Position numbers and translations under genes: made by a program. A stretch of 64,000 nt of DNA from Bacillus sp. NTK074B (GTDB lineage: Bacteria; Bacillota; Bacilli; Bacillales; Bacillaceae_B): the NCBI RefSeq assembly GCF_017303375.1, contig NZ_JAFKOH010000002.1, forward strand, positions 124,001 through 188,000, read 5' to 3'. Below are positions 56,329-64,000 of the stretch, in pieces. The notes under the pieces are model-generated. The model was given only the letters and a program-made list of their open reading frames with translations. It did no database searches and was not told the origin of the DNA. How positions within the stretch are numbered: the first letter of the stretch is position 1; each line of letters opens with the position of its first letter.

Positions 56329-56482
56329 TTCATTTCCCCCTATTATATATATGGAATTTTCTGAAAACAATATTATATATCTATTATTATCCTTTTAGGG
56401 GGGGAATTCCTTCTCTTAAGCAGGAGAATTTTATCATGGTCGAATCACTTAAAAGGTATATCAACCAAAAGCCTTTCACCCC

Positions 56483-57520
56483 TTACCTTGCTTTCGCAAT
56501 GATACCGTTATGAACTTTAATATAACCGTGCTGTAAGATATCCGCTCCATTTTCATATAAATAAAGACCCATTTGTTCAACGGTCATCAGTTCCCTATAT
56601 GTGTGATTCATCACATCTGCCATCACTTCATAGTACACTTTGGATTTTAGCTGAGCCCTCGGTGTCGTCAGCACCATATATCCATTCGGCTTCAAGAATT
56701 TCCGATGCCACTCCACCACTTCTGATTTATATTCATCCGGAAAATGTTCTAATAGTCCAACACTCAACACAATGTCAAACTCTTTTCCAAATGCCAAGTC
56801 CCTGATGTCCGCAACGATGTATGTGGTCTTGAAGTCACTTTTATAATATGTCTTAAATCCACCGGTTGAAGGATTGGGACCGAGGAAGGGGTAGCTTTCC
56901 GGAAATTCCTGATAACGGGTATCACGACAAAATGAATCGTAATCAACCATCACGATTTCACTGCCGGGATAAAGGGCTGAAAGCTGCATTGCTTCATATC
57001 CCTCTGCTGCCCCTAAGAATAATATCTTCGGCTTAACGACATCGAGGCCGCTGAACAAGGCTCTCTTCCCTCTCGGATCCCACACTCCATCCTGTATTCG
57101 ATGCACATAATTCCATAGATGCAGCCTGAGGTGTTCTCCTAAAGCTTCAGTCGATTTTTTTAGATTCAATTTCAATGCATTCCTGACAATACTCTTTCTA
57201 CTTTCTTTCATTTCAGCAGGGACATCTTTGACGAACCATTCGTGGAATGAGCGATTAAACATTTCCCATGATGTGTGTACAGGTAGAGATTTCCCATTTT
57301 CCTTTTCCCAATCTTTTTTTTCTTTGGAAAGAGACGTTACCTCATAAGGTTTCCCAACGTTTTTCCAAGTTAAGGTGGACCAATCTCTGACACCCTTCAA
57401 TGTGACGAACTTATTATATTCCTTCTCGGAAAATTTCCTCTTATCCACTCGATGAGATGCTTCAAGATAGGTTTCTTCACAAAAAGTTTCATTGTTTAAT
57501 GTTGTTTCAACCTCTATCAA
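56483..57520 (-). CDS. Class I SAM-dependent methyltransferase
   Basis: 345 residues from a TTG at 57520 (GGGAAGG five bases upstream). The N-terminal 150 residues are of no recognised type; the methyltransferase core follows with motif I ILFLGAAEGYEA (about 168), acidic IVMVDYD (motif II), a DI pair in VADIRDL, and DIVLSVGLLEHFPDEY with post-motif LKPNGYMVLTTPR. The substrate is unknown; the long N-terminal part may hold the recognition site. Monocistronic; an 80-base gap separates it from the acylase. Confidence 0.78.
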   Translation of the reverse strand: MIEVETTLNNETFCEETYLEASHRVDKRKFSEKEYNKFVTLKGVRDWSTLTWKNVGKPYEVTSLSKEKKDWEKENGKSLPVHTSWEMFNRSFHEWFVKDVPAEMKESRKSIVRNALKLNLKKSTEALGEHLRLHLWNYVHRIQDGVWDPRGKRALFSGLDVVKPKILFLGAAEGYEAMQLSALYPGSEIVMVDYDSFCRDTRYQEFPESYPFLGPNPSTGGFKTYYKSDFKTTYIVADIRDLAFGKEFDIVLSVGLLEHFPDEYKSEVVEWHRKFLKPNGYMVLTTPRAQLKSKVYYEVMADVMNHTYRELMTVEQMGLYLYENGADILQHGYIKVHNGIIAKAR

Positions 57521-57712
57521 TTGAACCTTCCCCTTTCTCAGAAAACGTTTACATTTCTCCTTAATTACATTAAAGAAAAAGTGCCAAATCCCTTCTTTTA
57601 TTCTAAACGTTCTTATTCAGTTACCATAATGTTATTATAGTTAATCTTCTGTGAGTTGTACTCGTTTATCCTGGTATTCGAATTGGGTAGAAGGATCTTA
57701 GGAGGTGGGCGC

Positions 57713-58159
57713 ATGTCCTTCAATTACGAAATAGATTATGATTCCATAGACTTTCGGGAACATCCCGGTAAATACCGTGTCGGGCGTGGGGAACAGGGTG
57801 TTTTGCTTGTTGAGCCATACAAAAGCGAGATCCTGCCAGAGTGGCGTTTTAAAACACCTGATATAGCAGAAGAATCTTCAGATACCATCTATCACATGTA
57901 TCTCCAATATAAAAAGGAAAATGATTTTGTGGGCATGGATATGGCAAGGAAATTCCTTCAGATGGGCTACACGAGGGCTAGAAGGTACGCCAATTATCCT
58001 GGGGGAAAGAAGTACAATGACGCTGGGGATATCAACGATCGAAAGATAGATGAACAAAAAGCTGAATCAGCCGCCATTTTTGAAACAAAATGGAAGCTGG
58101 TCAGAGAGGATAAAGACTACTTGAAGTTAAAAAAGGAACACCAGCGTAAATATGGATGA
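57713..58159 (+). CDS. DUF4385-family protein
   Basis: 148 residues from the ATG at 57713 with AGGAGG seven bases upstream; a longer open frame upstream is spurious. The protein has the DUF4385 pattern: EHPGKYRVGRGEQGVLLVEPYK, PEWRFKTP, and near the end MGYTRARRYANYPGGKKY. Short, soluble, basic towards the C-terminus. Relatives occur in bacteria and phages; no function is established. Convergent with mutL. Confidence 0.82.
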   Translation: MSFNYEIDYDSIDFREHPGKYRVGRGEQGVLLVEPYKSEILPEWRFKTPDIAEESSDTIYHMYLQYKKENDFVGMDMARKFLQMGYTRARRYANYPGGKKYNDAGDINDRKIDEQKAESAAIFETKWKLVREDKDYLKLKKEHQRKYG

Positions 58160-58168
58160 GGACCATTT

Positions 58169-58205
58169 AAAAAGGGGATGAAACACTTCATGTTCCATCC
58201 CCTTA
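58169..58205. terminator. Bidirectional terminator between DUF4385 gene and mutL
   Basis: AAGGGGATG-AAAC / GTTCC-ATCCCCTT hairpin; A5 on the left and TTATTC on the right, so it serves mutL best. Confidence 0.85.
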
Positions 58206-58213
58206 TTCATTCA

Positions 58214-60079
58214 TTACATGATTCGTTTGAACATTTTTTCCATTTCGTAAGTCGAATAGTGAATAATGATTGGCCGGCCGTGTGGACAGGTGAAAGGATC
58301 GCTTGTCACCCTCAATTCATCCAATAAAGCCTGCATGTCCTCATTTCGCAGATGATGATTTGCTTTAATGGAACCTTTACAACTCATCATGATGGCTGCT
58401 TCTTCCCGCAGTTTTTTAATATCGACCCTGTTCATTTTTATGATTTGCTCAATCATATCTTCGATGGTTTGCTGCTCCTCCCCTTTAGGGAACCACTGTG
58501 GATGAGCACGTACGATATAGCTGTTGTATCCGAAATCTTCAAGAAACACCCCCACTTCTTCAAGGAGCGAGCGGTGTTCATTGATCTTTATAAACTCATC
58601 TGAAGAAAATTCAAGCGTGAGGGGGACAAGGAGTTCCTGAAGCTCTTTGGCCACTTCCCCTACCCTCTCTTTATAGAACTCATACTTGATCCGTTCCTGA
58701 GCTGCGTGCTGATCAATGATATATAGCCCCCGATCATTTTGAGCAAAAATATAGGTGCCATGCATTTGGCCAACAAGATAAAGTGCAGGGACCCTCGGTG
58801 TTTCCTTATCTTCCTCATTGGTTTGAATCTCTTGTACCAGGGTTTCTTCAAGGGTCTCATCCAGGAAAGGTTCTTGATTTGACACGTGACTTGTTGGTTC
58901 ACTCACATCATTGGCAGCAGATTGCCGCTTATCCAGCTCAACCAATTCTTCATTAGGGAGCAATCTCTCCCGAACGTAGCCTCCGTTGCTTTGCCTGGCT
59001 TCTTGTCGTTTTGTGTAATGCTCAAGGTTCATAAATGTCTGCTCGGATTTTGGCTGGGCTGCTTTCGGGGTGATGGATCCGGAAGGGATCAATTCCTTCC
59101 CTCTAAACAACATTTTTATGCCTTCTGTCACTAATGAATTGAGCTCAGCTTCCTTACTGATGCGAACCTCCATCTTAGAAGGATGCACATTCACATCCAC
59201 CAGTATCGGATCCATCTCTATACTGAGCAGTACGATAGGATGACGACCTATGGGGAGAAGTGTATGATAACCCTCCCCAATCGCTTTCGCCAGTGCATAG
59301 TTCTTTATGAACCTGCCGTTGATCATCGTAGAAATGTAATTCCTGGATGCACGGGTAACTTCAGGGAGGGATATATATCCTTTTACTTTAAAATCAAGGG
59401 ACTCCACTTCGATCGGCAGCATTTTCTTTGCTATCCCCACTCCATAAATAGCGGCCAAAACCTGCAGGACATCGCCATTTCCATTTGTATGCAATAGGGA
59501 TTTACCGTTATGAAGAAGTTTGATTGAAACGTTAGGATGAGCAAGGGCAATCCGGTTGACAACATCCGTAATGTTCCCGAGTTCGGTATGAATGGTCTTC
59601 ATGTATTTCAACCGGGCCGGTGTATTGAAAAACAGTTGTGAAACTGTGATATCTGTCCCTTTTCTCGAAGACGTGCTTTCAATTGCGTTTACCTTTCCAC
59701 CTTCAAGTTCAATGCTCGTACCCGGTCCATCACCCGTACTCGTCTTTAAAGAAAAGTGGGAAACGGAAGCGATACTCGGCAGGGCCTCCCCTCTGAATCC
59801 TAACGTACGTATGCGGAATAAGTCATTCTCATCTTTGATTTTACTCGTTGCATGTCTCTTAAAGGCTGTCGTGACATCTTCCTTTTCGATTCCGTCCCCA
59901 TTATCTATGATCCGTATGGACTGTAAGCCTGCTTCCTCGATGTGAATTTCAATGACGTTTCCACCTGCATCGATACTGTTTTCAAGGAGTTCCTTCACGA
60001 CGGATGCCGGTCGTTCCACCACTTCACCTGCAGCTATTTTGTTAGAAAGCGAATCATCAAGCTGAAATATTTTTACCAC
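58214..60079 (-). CDS. mutL: DNA mismatch repair protein MutL (endonuclease type)
   Basis: 621 residues. N-terminal GHKL ATPase: [33 protein letters not shown] Ser/Gln-rich linker is followed by the C-terminal dimerisation and nuclease domain with [12 protein letters not shown] (about 456, the DQHAx2Ex4E metal motif), ACR-like [11 protein letters not shown] and CPHGRP (zinc-binding). As in other Gram-positives lacking MutH it nicks the new strand itself. It starts 12 bases after mutS. Confidence 0.97.
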   Translation of the reverse strand: MVKIFQLDDSLSNKIAAGEVVERPASVVKELLENSIDAGGNVIEIHIEEAGLQSIRIIDNGDGIEKEDVTTAFKRHATSKIKDENDLFRIRTLGFRGEALPSIASVSHFSLKTSTGDGPGTSIELEGGKVNAIESTSSRKGTDITVSQLFFNTPARLKYMKTIHTELGNITDVVNRIALAHPNVSIKLLHNGKSLLHTNGNGDVLQVLAAIYGVGIAKKMLPIEVESLDFKVKGYISLPEVTRASRNYISTMINGRFIKNYALAKAIGEGYHTLLPIGRHPIVLLSIEMDPILVDVNVHPSKMEVRISKEAELNSLVTEGIKMLFRGKELIPSGSITPKAAQPKSEQTFMNLEHYTKRQEARQSNGGYVRERLLPNEELVELDKRQSAANDVSEPTSHVSNQEPFLDETLEETLVQEIQTNEEDKETPRVPALYLVGQMHGTYIFAQNDRGLYIIDQHAAQERIKYEFYKERVGEVAKELQELLVPLTLEFSSDEFIKINEHRSLLEEVGVFLEDFGYNSYIVRAHPQWFPKGEEQQTIEDMIEQIIKMNRVDIKKLREEAAIMMSCKGSIKANHHLRNEDMQALLDELRVTSDPFTCPHGRPIIIHYSTYEMEKMFKRIM

Positions 60080-60091
60080 AGTTTCACCTTC

Positions 60092-62713
60092 TTAGTGTTT
60101 TAACTTTTTTTGGATTCCATAGAGAGTGTTCATGGCGTCTAACGGCGTCATTTCCATGATATCCAGCTTCTTAAGGTCATCTAAACATTTCTTTTCCTTA
60201 GAAGTGAACTTTTCCTTCTTATCCGATTTTTCTGTTCCAAAGAAAGATAGCTGGGCCAAATCTTCTTCACTTTTGACCGGCATCTCTGAAATTTCTTCCT
60301 TGGAAGCAGCCACTTCACTGGAAGATGTTAGGTCTTCTTTCCGTTCAAGATCAAGAAGAATTTCATTCGCTCTCCGAATTAAGACTTCCGGCAATTCGGC
60401 AAGCTCTGCCACATGTATTCCGTAACTCTTATCTGCCGCACCCTCTTTAATTTTGTGAAGGAAGACAAGCTTACCATTTTGCTCCATAGCACTTACATGA
60501 ACGTTTTTCACTTTTGGCAGCTCTTCTTCAAGCACCGTCAGTTCATGGTAGTGAGTAGAGAACAACGTTTTCGCCCCGATATGTTCATGAATATATTCAA
60601 TGATTGCTTGTGCCAGTGCCATCCCGTCATAAGTTGAAGTTCCACGTCCGATTTCATCAAAAAGAATCAGACTTTGTTGAGTGGCGTGAATGAGCGCATT
60701 CTTCGCTTCAAGCATTTCTACCATGAATGTACTTTGCCCGGAGATCAAGTCATCTGCAGCCCCGATTCGGGTGAACACTTGATCGAATATAGGTAAATTT
60801 GCCTCACTGGCAGGTACATAACAGCCGATTTGAGCGAGGATGCTCGTCAAGGCTACCTGTCTCATATAGGTGCTCTTACCTGACATATTCGGTCCTGTTA
60901 TGAGAAACACTTCCCTCTCTTGGTCCATGAAGCAATCATTCGGGACATATTCCTGTGCTCCCATCACTTTTTCCACCACCGGATGCCGTCCCTCTTTTAG
61001 TAGTATCCTTCTTTCTTCATTGAACACAGGACGAGTGTAATGACGCTTCTCGCTTACTGTTGCAAAGCACTGCAGGACGTCCAACTCACTGACGAGTTTC
61101 GCGAGCTTTTGCAATCTCGGGATAAATTCCTTTACTTTTTCACGAATACCCAGAAACAATTCGTATTCCAAGTCCACGCTCTTTTCATCCGCTTGTAGGA
61201 TAAGCGATTCTTTCTCTTTTAATTCTGGTGTGATAAAACGTTCAGCATTCGTTAACGTTTGTTTCCGTTCGTAGCGACCTTCTTCAAGGTGTTGAAGGTT
61301 CGCCCTAGTCACTTCAATATAGTAACCAAATACCCGATTAAACCCTACCTTCAGAGACCTGATTCCGGTGCGTTCCCTTTCATCCCGTTCAAGCTGAGCT
61401 ATCCAGGACTTCCCATTTTTACTTGCATCTCGATATTGATCCAGTTCATCGTGATATCCGTCCTGAATCAAGCTTCCCTCTTTAATCGATAAGGGAGGGT
61501 TTTCTACTAATGCCTTTTCCAGAAGGTCTGTCAACTCTTCACAAGGATCCAATCTATCGACAAGCTCATCGGTTGCTTCATTTCCCAAAGACTCTACAAG
61601 TTGCTTTAACAGGGGTATTTGCTGTAAAGATTTTTTCAACTGGATCAAATCACGTGCATTTACATTACCGAAGGCAACCCGTCCCGCAAGCCTCTCCAGA
61701 TCGTACACCTCTTTTAAACGTTCTCTCAAATCCTGTCTTTCGAAAAAACGTTCCAATAATACTTCCACTACGGTCTGACGCTTTTCAATTTCCTGTTTGT
61801 GGATAAGTGGGCGATCGATCCATTGCTTTAAAAGTCGACCTCCCATGGCCGTCATGGTTTCATCCAAAAGCCATAACAGAGATCCTTTTTTTCCTTTGGA
61901 CCGGATGGTCTCCGTCAGCTCCAGGTTTCGCTTTGAATAGTAATCCATTTTCATAAAGTGATGAAGCTGATACGGCTCCACGATTTGCAAGTGATCCAAG
62001 CTCCTCTTCTGGGTACGGAAGAGATACTGAAATAGCAGGGACGAAGCTTTAATGAACTTCTCTTGATGCAAAGGATCAACGAGATGGACAAAAGCATACC
62101 CGGGGCTTGAATCCTTCTCGTATGATAAGGTAATTTCATTTCTTTCTTTAATCTTTCCTTGTACTTCTTCTGAAAGATCCGGGTGGATGACGACTTCTTT
62201 CCCTCCGATTGTTGATAATTCATTCAACAGAGCCTGAAGGCCATCCGACACGACGGTCACCTTGGTTTCACCCGTCGTTAAATCGCTATAGGCGAGTCCA
62301 TAAGTGTGATCTCCAAAATCGGTTACTGAAGCAATATAGTTGTTTTCTTTATCATTCAACCCTTTACCATCCATAACCGTCCCTGGTGTAATGAGCTGAA
62401 CCACTTCTCTCCGGACGACCCCTTTGGCATGTTTTGGATCTTCTGTCTGTTCGCATATGGCTACTTTAAATCCTTTATGAATGAGTTGCTCTATGTAATT
62501 AGGAGCAGAATGATACGGTACACCGCACATGGGAATTCGTTCCTTTCCTCCCCCATCACGGCTTGTCAGTGTTATTTCAAGTTCCTGCGAAGCTCTAACG
62601 GCATCGTCAAAAAACATCTCATAAAAATCACCTAAACGAAAAAATAAAAAGGCATCCTGGTATTCTGCCTTTACTTGTAAATATTGTTTTATCATTGGTG
62701 TGTATTGTGTCAT
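60092..62713 (-). CDS. mutS: DNA mismatch recognition protein MutS
   Basis: 873 residues. Mismatch-wedge F-x-E motif FYE (30-32) in [13 protein letters not shown]; connector, lever and clamp domains; ATPase with Walker [10 protein letters not shown] (about 609), [21 protein letters not shown] (split; Walker B and signature) and STHYHEL. The C-terminal tail has a QLSFF-like beta-clamp-binding sequence (DLAQLSFF), the usual MutS-DnaN contact. Operon with mutL. Confidence 0.97.
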   Translation of the reverse strand: MTQYTPMIKQYLQVKAEYQDAFLFFRLGDFYEMFFDDAVRASQELEITLTSRDGGGKERIPMCGVPYHSAPNYIEQLIHKGFKVAICEQTEDPKHAKGVVRREVVQLITPGTVMDGKGLNDKENNYIASVTDFGDHTYGLAYSDLTTGETKVTVVSDGLQALLNELSTIGGKEVVIHPDLSEEVQGKIKERNEITLSYEKDSSPGYAFVHLVDPLHQEKFIKASSLLFQYLFRTQKRSLDHLQIVEPYQLHHFMKMDYYSKRNLELTETIRSKGKKGSLLWLLDETMTAMGGRLLKQWIDRPLIHKQEIEKRQTVVEVLLERFFERQDLRERLKEVYDLERLAGRVAFGNVNARDLIQLKKSLQQIPLLKQLVESLGNEATDELVDRLDPCEELTDLLEKALVENPPLSIKEGSLIQDGYHDELDQYRDASKNGKSWIAQLERDERERTGIRSLKVGFNRVFGYYIEVTRANLQHLEEGRYERKQTLTNAERFITPELKEKESLILQADEKSVDLEYELFLGIREKVKEFIPRLQKLAKLVSELDVLQCFATVSEKRHYTRPVFNEERRILLKEGRHPVVEKVMGAQEYVPNDCFMDQEREVFLITGPNMSGKSTYMRQVALTSILAQIGCYVPASEANLPIFDQVFTRIGAADDLISGQSTFMVEMLEAKNALIHATQQSLILFDEIGRGTSTYDGMALAQAIIEYIHEHIGAKTLFSTHYHELTVLEEELPKVKNVHVSAMEQNGKLVFLHKIKEGAADKSYGIHVAELAELPEVLIRRANEILLDLERKEDLTSSSEVAASKEEISEMPVKSEEDLAQLSFFGTEKSDKKEKFTSKEKKCLDDLKKLDIMEMTPLDAMNTLYGIQKKLKH

Positions 62714-62826
62714 GGTTCATCCAAACCTTTCCAAGTAAATCTGCTTTTCTCGACTATTCATTATATCATACGGATAAGGGTGGAAGCATGTAGTAGATTG
62801 AGGAAGCGCAGGGGATAACACAAATT

Positions 62827-62863
62827 CAAAAAAAATTCGCTTCCTACCATCAGGAGCGAACTT
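62827..62863 (-). terminator. Intrinsic terminator of the DedA gene
   Basis: Minus-strand TTCGCTCC / GGAAGCGAA followed by T8, just past the stop at 62872. Confidence 0.88.
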
Positions 62864-62871
62864 TCATCGTG

Positions 62872-63489
62872 CTATTCTGCTTGCTTAGCAATACTTGACT
62901 CATCTTGTAAACAATTGGACTTTGCTTTCCGCTTATACAAAAACTTATATAGTAAGTATCCGGTGATGACTACTGCCCCACCGATCAGAAGATAGGTTTG
63001 GACATGGCTCATCATGGATTGAACGGATTTCAAATTCCCATTTTTCCCGACAATTAACATTGTGACGGTAATCGGGAATATTCCTATGAAGGTTAATCCC
63101 CCGAATTTCCACTTATTTACTTTACTGATCCCTGCAACATACGAAATATAATTACCGATTCCCAAAGGCCTCGTTATGGCAATGCTCCATAAACCGCATT
63201 TACGGAACCATTTCTGACCCTTTTCGATTTTCTTTGAGCTCGTTTTCTCTTTTATCTTATCCTTTAACGTAAATCCGATGCCATATGGGATGTAACTAAA
63301 AACGGTATAGACTATACTGCTTGTGATTGACAATATAATTAGCTTTATCCAGGAAGGATCCAGTACATACCCATAAGTGAGAGTGACAAGGGCACCTGGA
63401 AAAGGCAGTGAAGATGCTTCAATGGCATTACCGGCGAATAGCCCCCACATTCCTAACTCCTTTATTAAATTCATGACCAACTCCAACAT
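62872..63489 (-). CDS. DedA-family membrane protein
   Basis: 205 residues from the ATG at 63489 (GGAGGG nine bases upstream); a further-upstream ATG would place the ribosome site inside the gene. Four to five helices with the DedA/SNARE-associated signatures FAGNAIEASSLPFPGAL (E and P conserved), GIGFTLKDKI and RPLGIGNYISYVAGISKV (the F/GRxxPxxR-like loop). DedA proteins include undecaprenyl-phosphate and phospholipid flippases. Substrate unknown here. Confidence 0.85.
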   Translation of the reverse strand: MLELVMNLIKELGMWGLFAGNAIEASSLPFPGALVTLTYGYVLDPSWIKLIILSITSSIVYTVFSYIPYGIGFTLKDKIKEKTSSKKIEKGQKWFRKCGLWSIAITRPLGIGNYISYVAGISKVNKWKFGGLTFIGIFPITVTMLIVGKNGNLKSVQSMMSHVQTYLLIGGAVVITGYLLYKFLYKRKAKSNCLQDESSIAKQAE

Positions 63490-63609
63490 CTGCTCTTTCC
63501 CTCCACGATTCATTTATATACCCTTTTCCCTGTTTTGCCCTTTAAAAACGCAAATGAAGGATAAGATTTTTCATCCACTGGAGGGAAATATTGTTAGCTG
63601 AAGATTCCA

Positions 63610-63999
63610 TCACTTTAACTCCCTGACAAATGTTTGCCCATCTATTCTCCACTGATCCTCCAATGTATCTTTGCGAAAATAAAACTGAATGTTTTTTTCC
63701 TCTTGGGCCTGATTGGAACGGATCCATTTCACCCTGAACTGGTATTTCATGGCCACCAGGACAGGCAAATCCTCTACGGGTAAAATCGACCTTTGTGTAA
63801 CCTCAACGTGCTTCACAGATTCAAGGGTCTCTTTTATTGAACGTTTGTTTCCCGTCATTATGTGTGAAAGCAGCCCCACATCCTGTTGGTTAATAGCAAT
63901 CTCCATTACACTGATCAATTCATAGGGATCTAAACGGTACAAGTACCTGTCCAGTTCCCCCCCTGCTTTCAATATCATAATCTTATGTGCTAAATCTGG
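63610..63999 (-). CDS. Hypothetical protein, 5' end beyond the window
   Basis: The frame is open to the right edge, so the start is outside; the first Met inside (63978) is not a convincing start because the frame continues upstream as PDLAHKI. The visible 130 residues are soluble: GELDRYLYRLDPYELISVMEIAIN, then LPVEDLPVLVAMKYQFRVKW and the end RKDTLEDQWRIDGQTFVRELK, which reads like an NTF2-like or NYN-type beta domain, but I do not recognise the family. Confidence 0.6.
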   Translation of the reverse strand, partial: PDLAHKIMILKAGGELDRYLYRLDPYELISVMEIAINQQDVGLLSHIMTGNKRSIKETLESVKHVEVTQRSILPVEDLPVLVAMKYQFRVKWIRSNQAQEEKNIQFYFRKDTLEDQWRIDGQTFVRELK

Positions 64000-64000
64000 A

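Overview
The window is a stretch of chromosome from a low-GC, endospore-forming member of the Bacillaceae (Bacillus or a close relative such as Rossellomorea). Evidence is the gene content (spoVK, sirA, a Spo0E-like phosphatase, an RsbR paralogue, CcdABC, YneA/YneB/YnzC, YneF), strong Shine-Dalgarno sites, SAM-I and T-box leaders, and a gene order on the right half (mutS-mutL ... miaA-hfq ... spoVK-hflX-ynbB-glnR-glnA ... lexA/yneA-yneB-ynzC-tkt-sirA-yneF ... ccdA-ccdB-ccdC-yneK) that matches the Bacillus subtilis core backbone as I remember it. Most genes are on the minus strand. I see no prophage, integrase, insertion sequence with a transposase, or CRISPR array.

Layout. 0-6.4 kb: a truncated YitT-family membrane protein, bifunctional Ada, a toroid-fold hypothetical protein, an MhqD/MhqO-like thiol- and quinone-stress pair behind a promoter with an MhqR-type palindrome, an RsbR paralogue, and a 164-bp non-coding element with terminal inverted repeats. 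6.4-14.3 kb: a four-gene methionine operon (metI-metC-yitJ-metH) under one SAM-I riboswitch. 14.4-15.8 kb: trpS behind a T-box with a UGG specifier. 15.8-20.2 kb: housekeeping and membrane genes (YdjM-like, Nudix, HAD, phospholipase-D type synthase, VanZ-like). 20.2-30.1 kb: a selenocysteine locus: selB, a tRNA-Sec gene 7.8 kb away, and, wedged between an acetyltransferase gene and selB, a 63-codon reading frame interrupted only by an in-frame UGA at codon 5. sco, sbcDC, yvrJ and a lipoprotein gene lie between selB and the tRNA. 30-41 kb: an orphan PAS histidine kinase, yneK, the ccdABC cytochrome c maturation set, a Spo0E-like phosphatase, a heterodimeric ABC exporter whose first subunit is frameshifted, CamS, YneF and SirA. 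41-47.7 kb: tkt, ynzC, and the SOS module yneB-yneA/lexA with three LexA boxes, then glnRA with GlnR operators. 47.8-64 kb: ynbB, hflX, a UPF0126 channel, spoVK, hfq, miaA, a penicillin acylase, a methyltransferase, a DUF4385 protein, mutL, mutS, a DedA protein and a truncated hypothetical gene.

The most interesting part is the selenocysteine locus. The tRNA has a UCA anticodon, an enlarged acceptor/T arm, a long variable arm, G at the discriminator position and an encoded CCA, with its own promoter and terminator. SelB has the GTPase and the C-terminal winged-helix region. The UGA-interrupted frame directly upstream of selB encodes two transmembrane helices, one of which lies entirely in the part that can be reached from the ATG only by reading UGA. 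It is either an undescribed small membrane selenoprotein with a Cys-x-Sec motif, a UGA-based leader controlling selB, or a gene with a nonsense mutation. selA and selD are not in the window.
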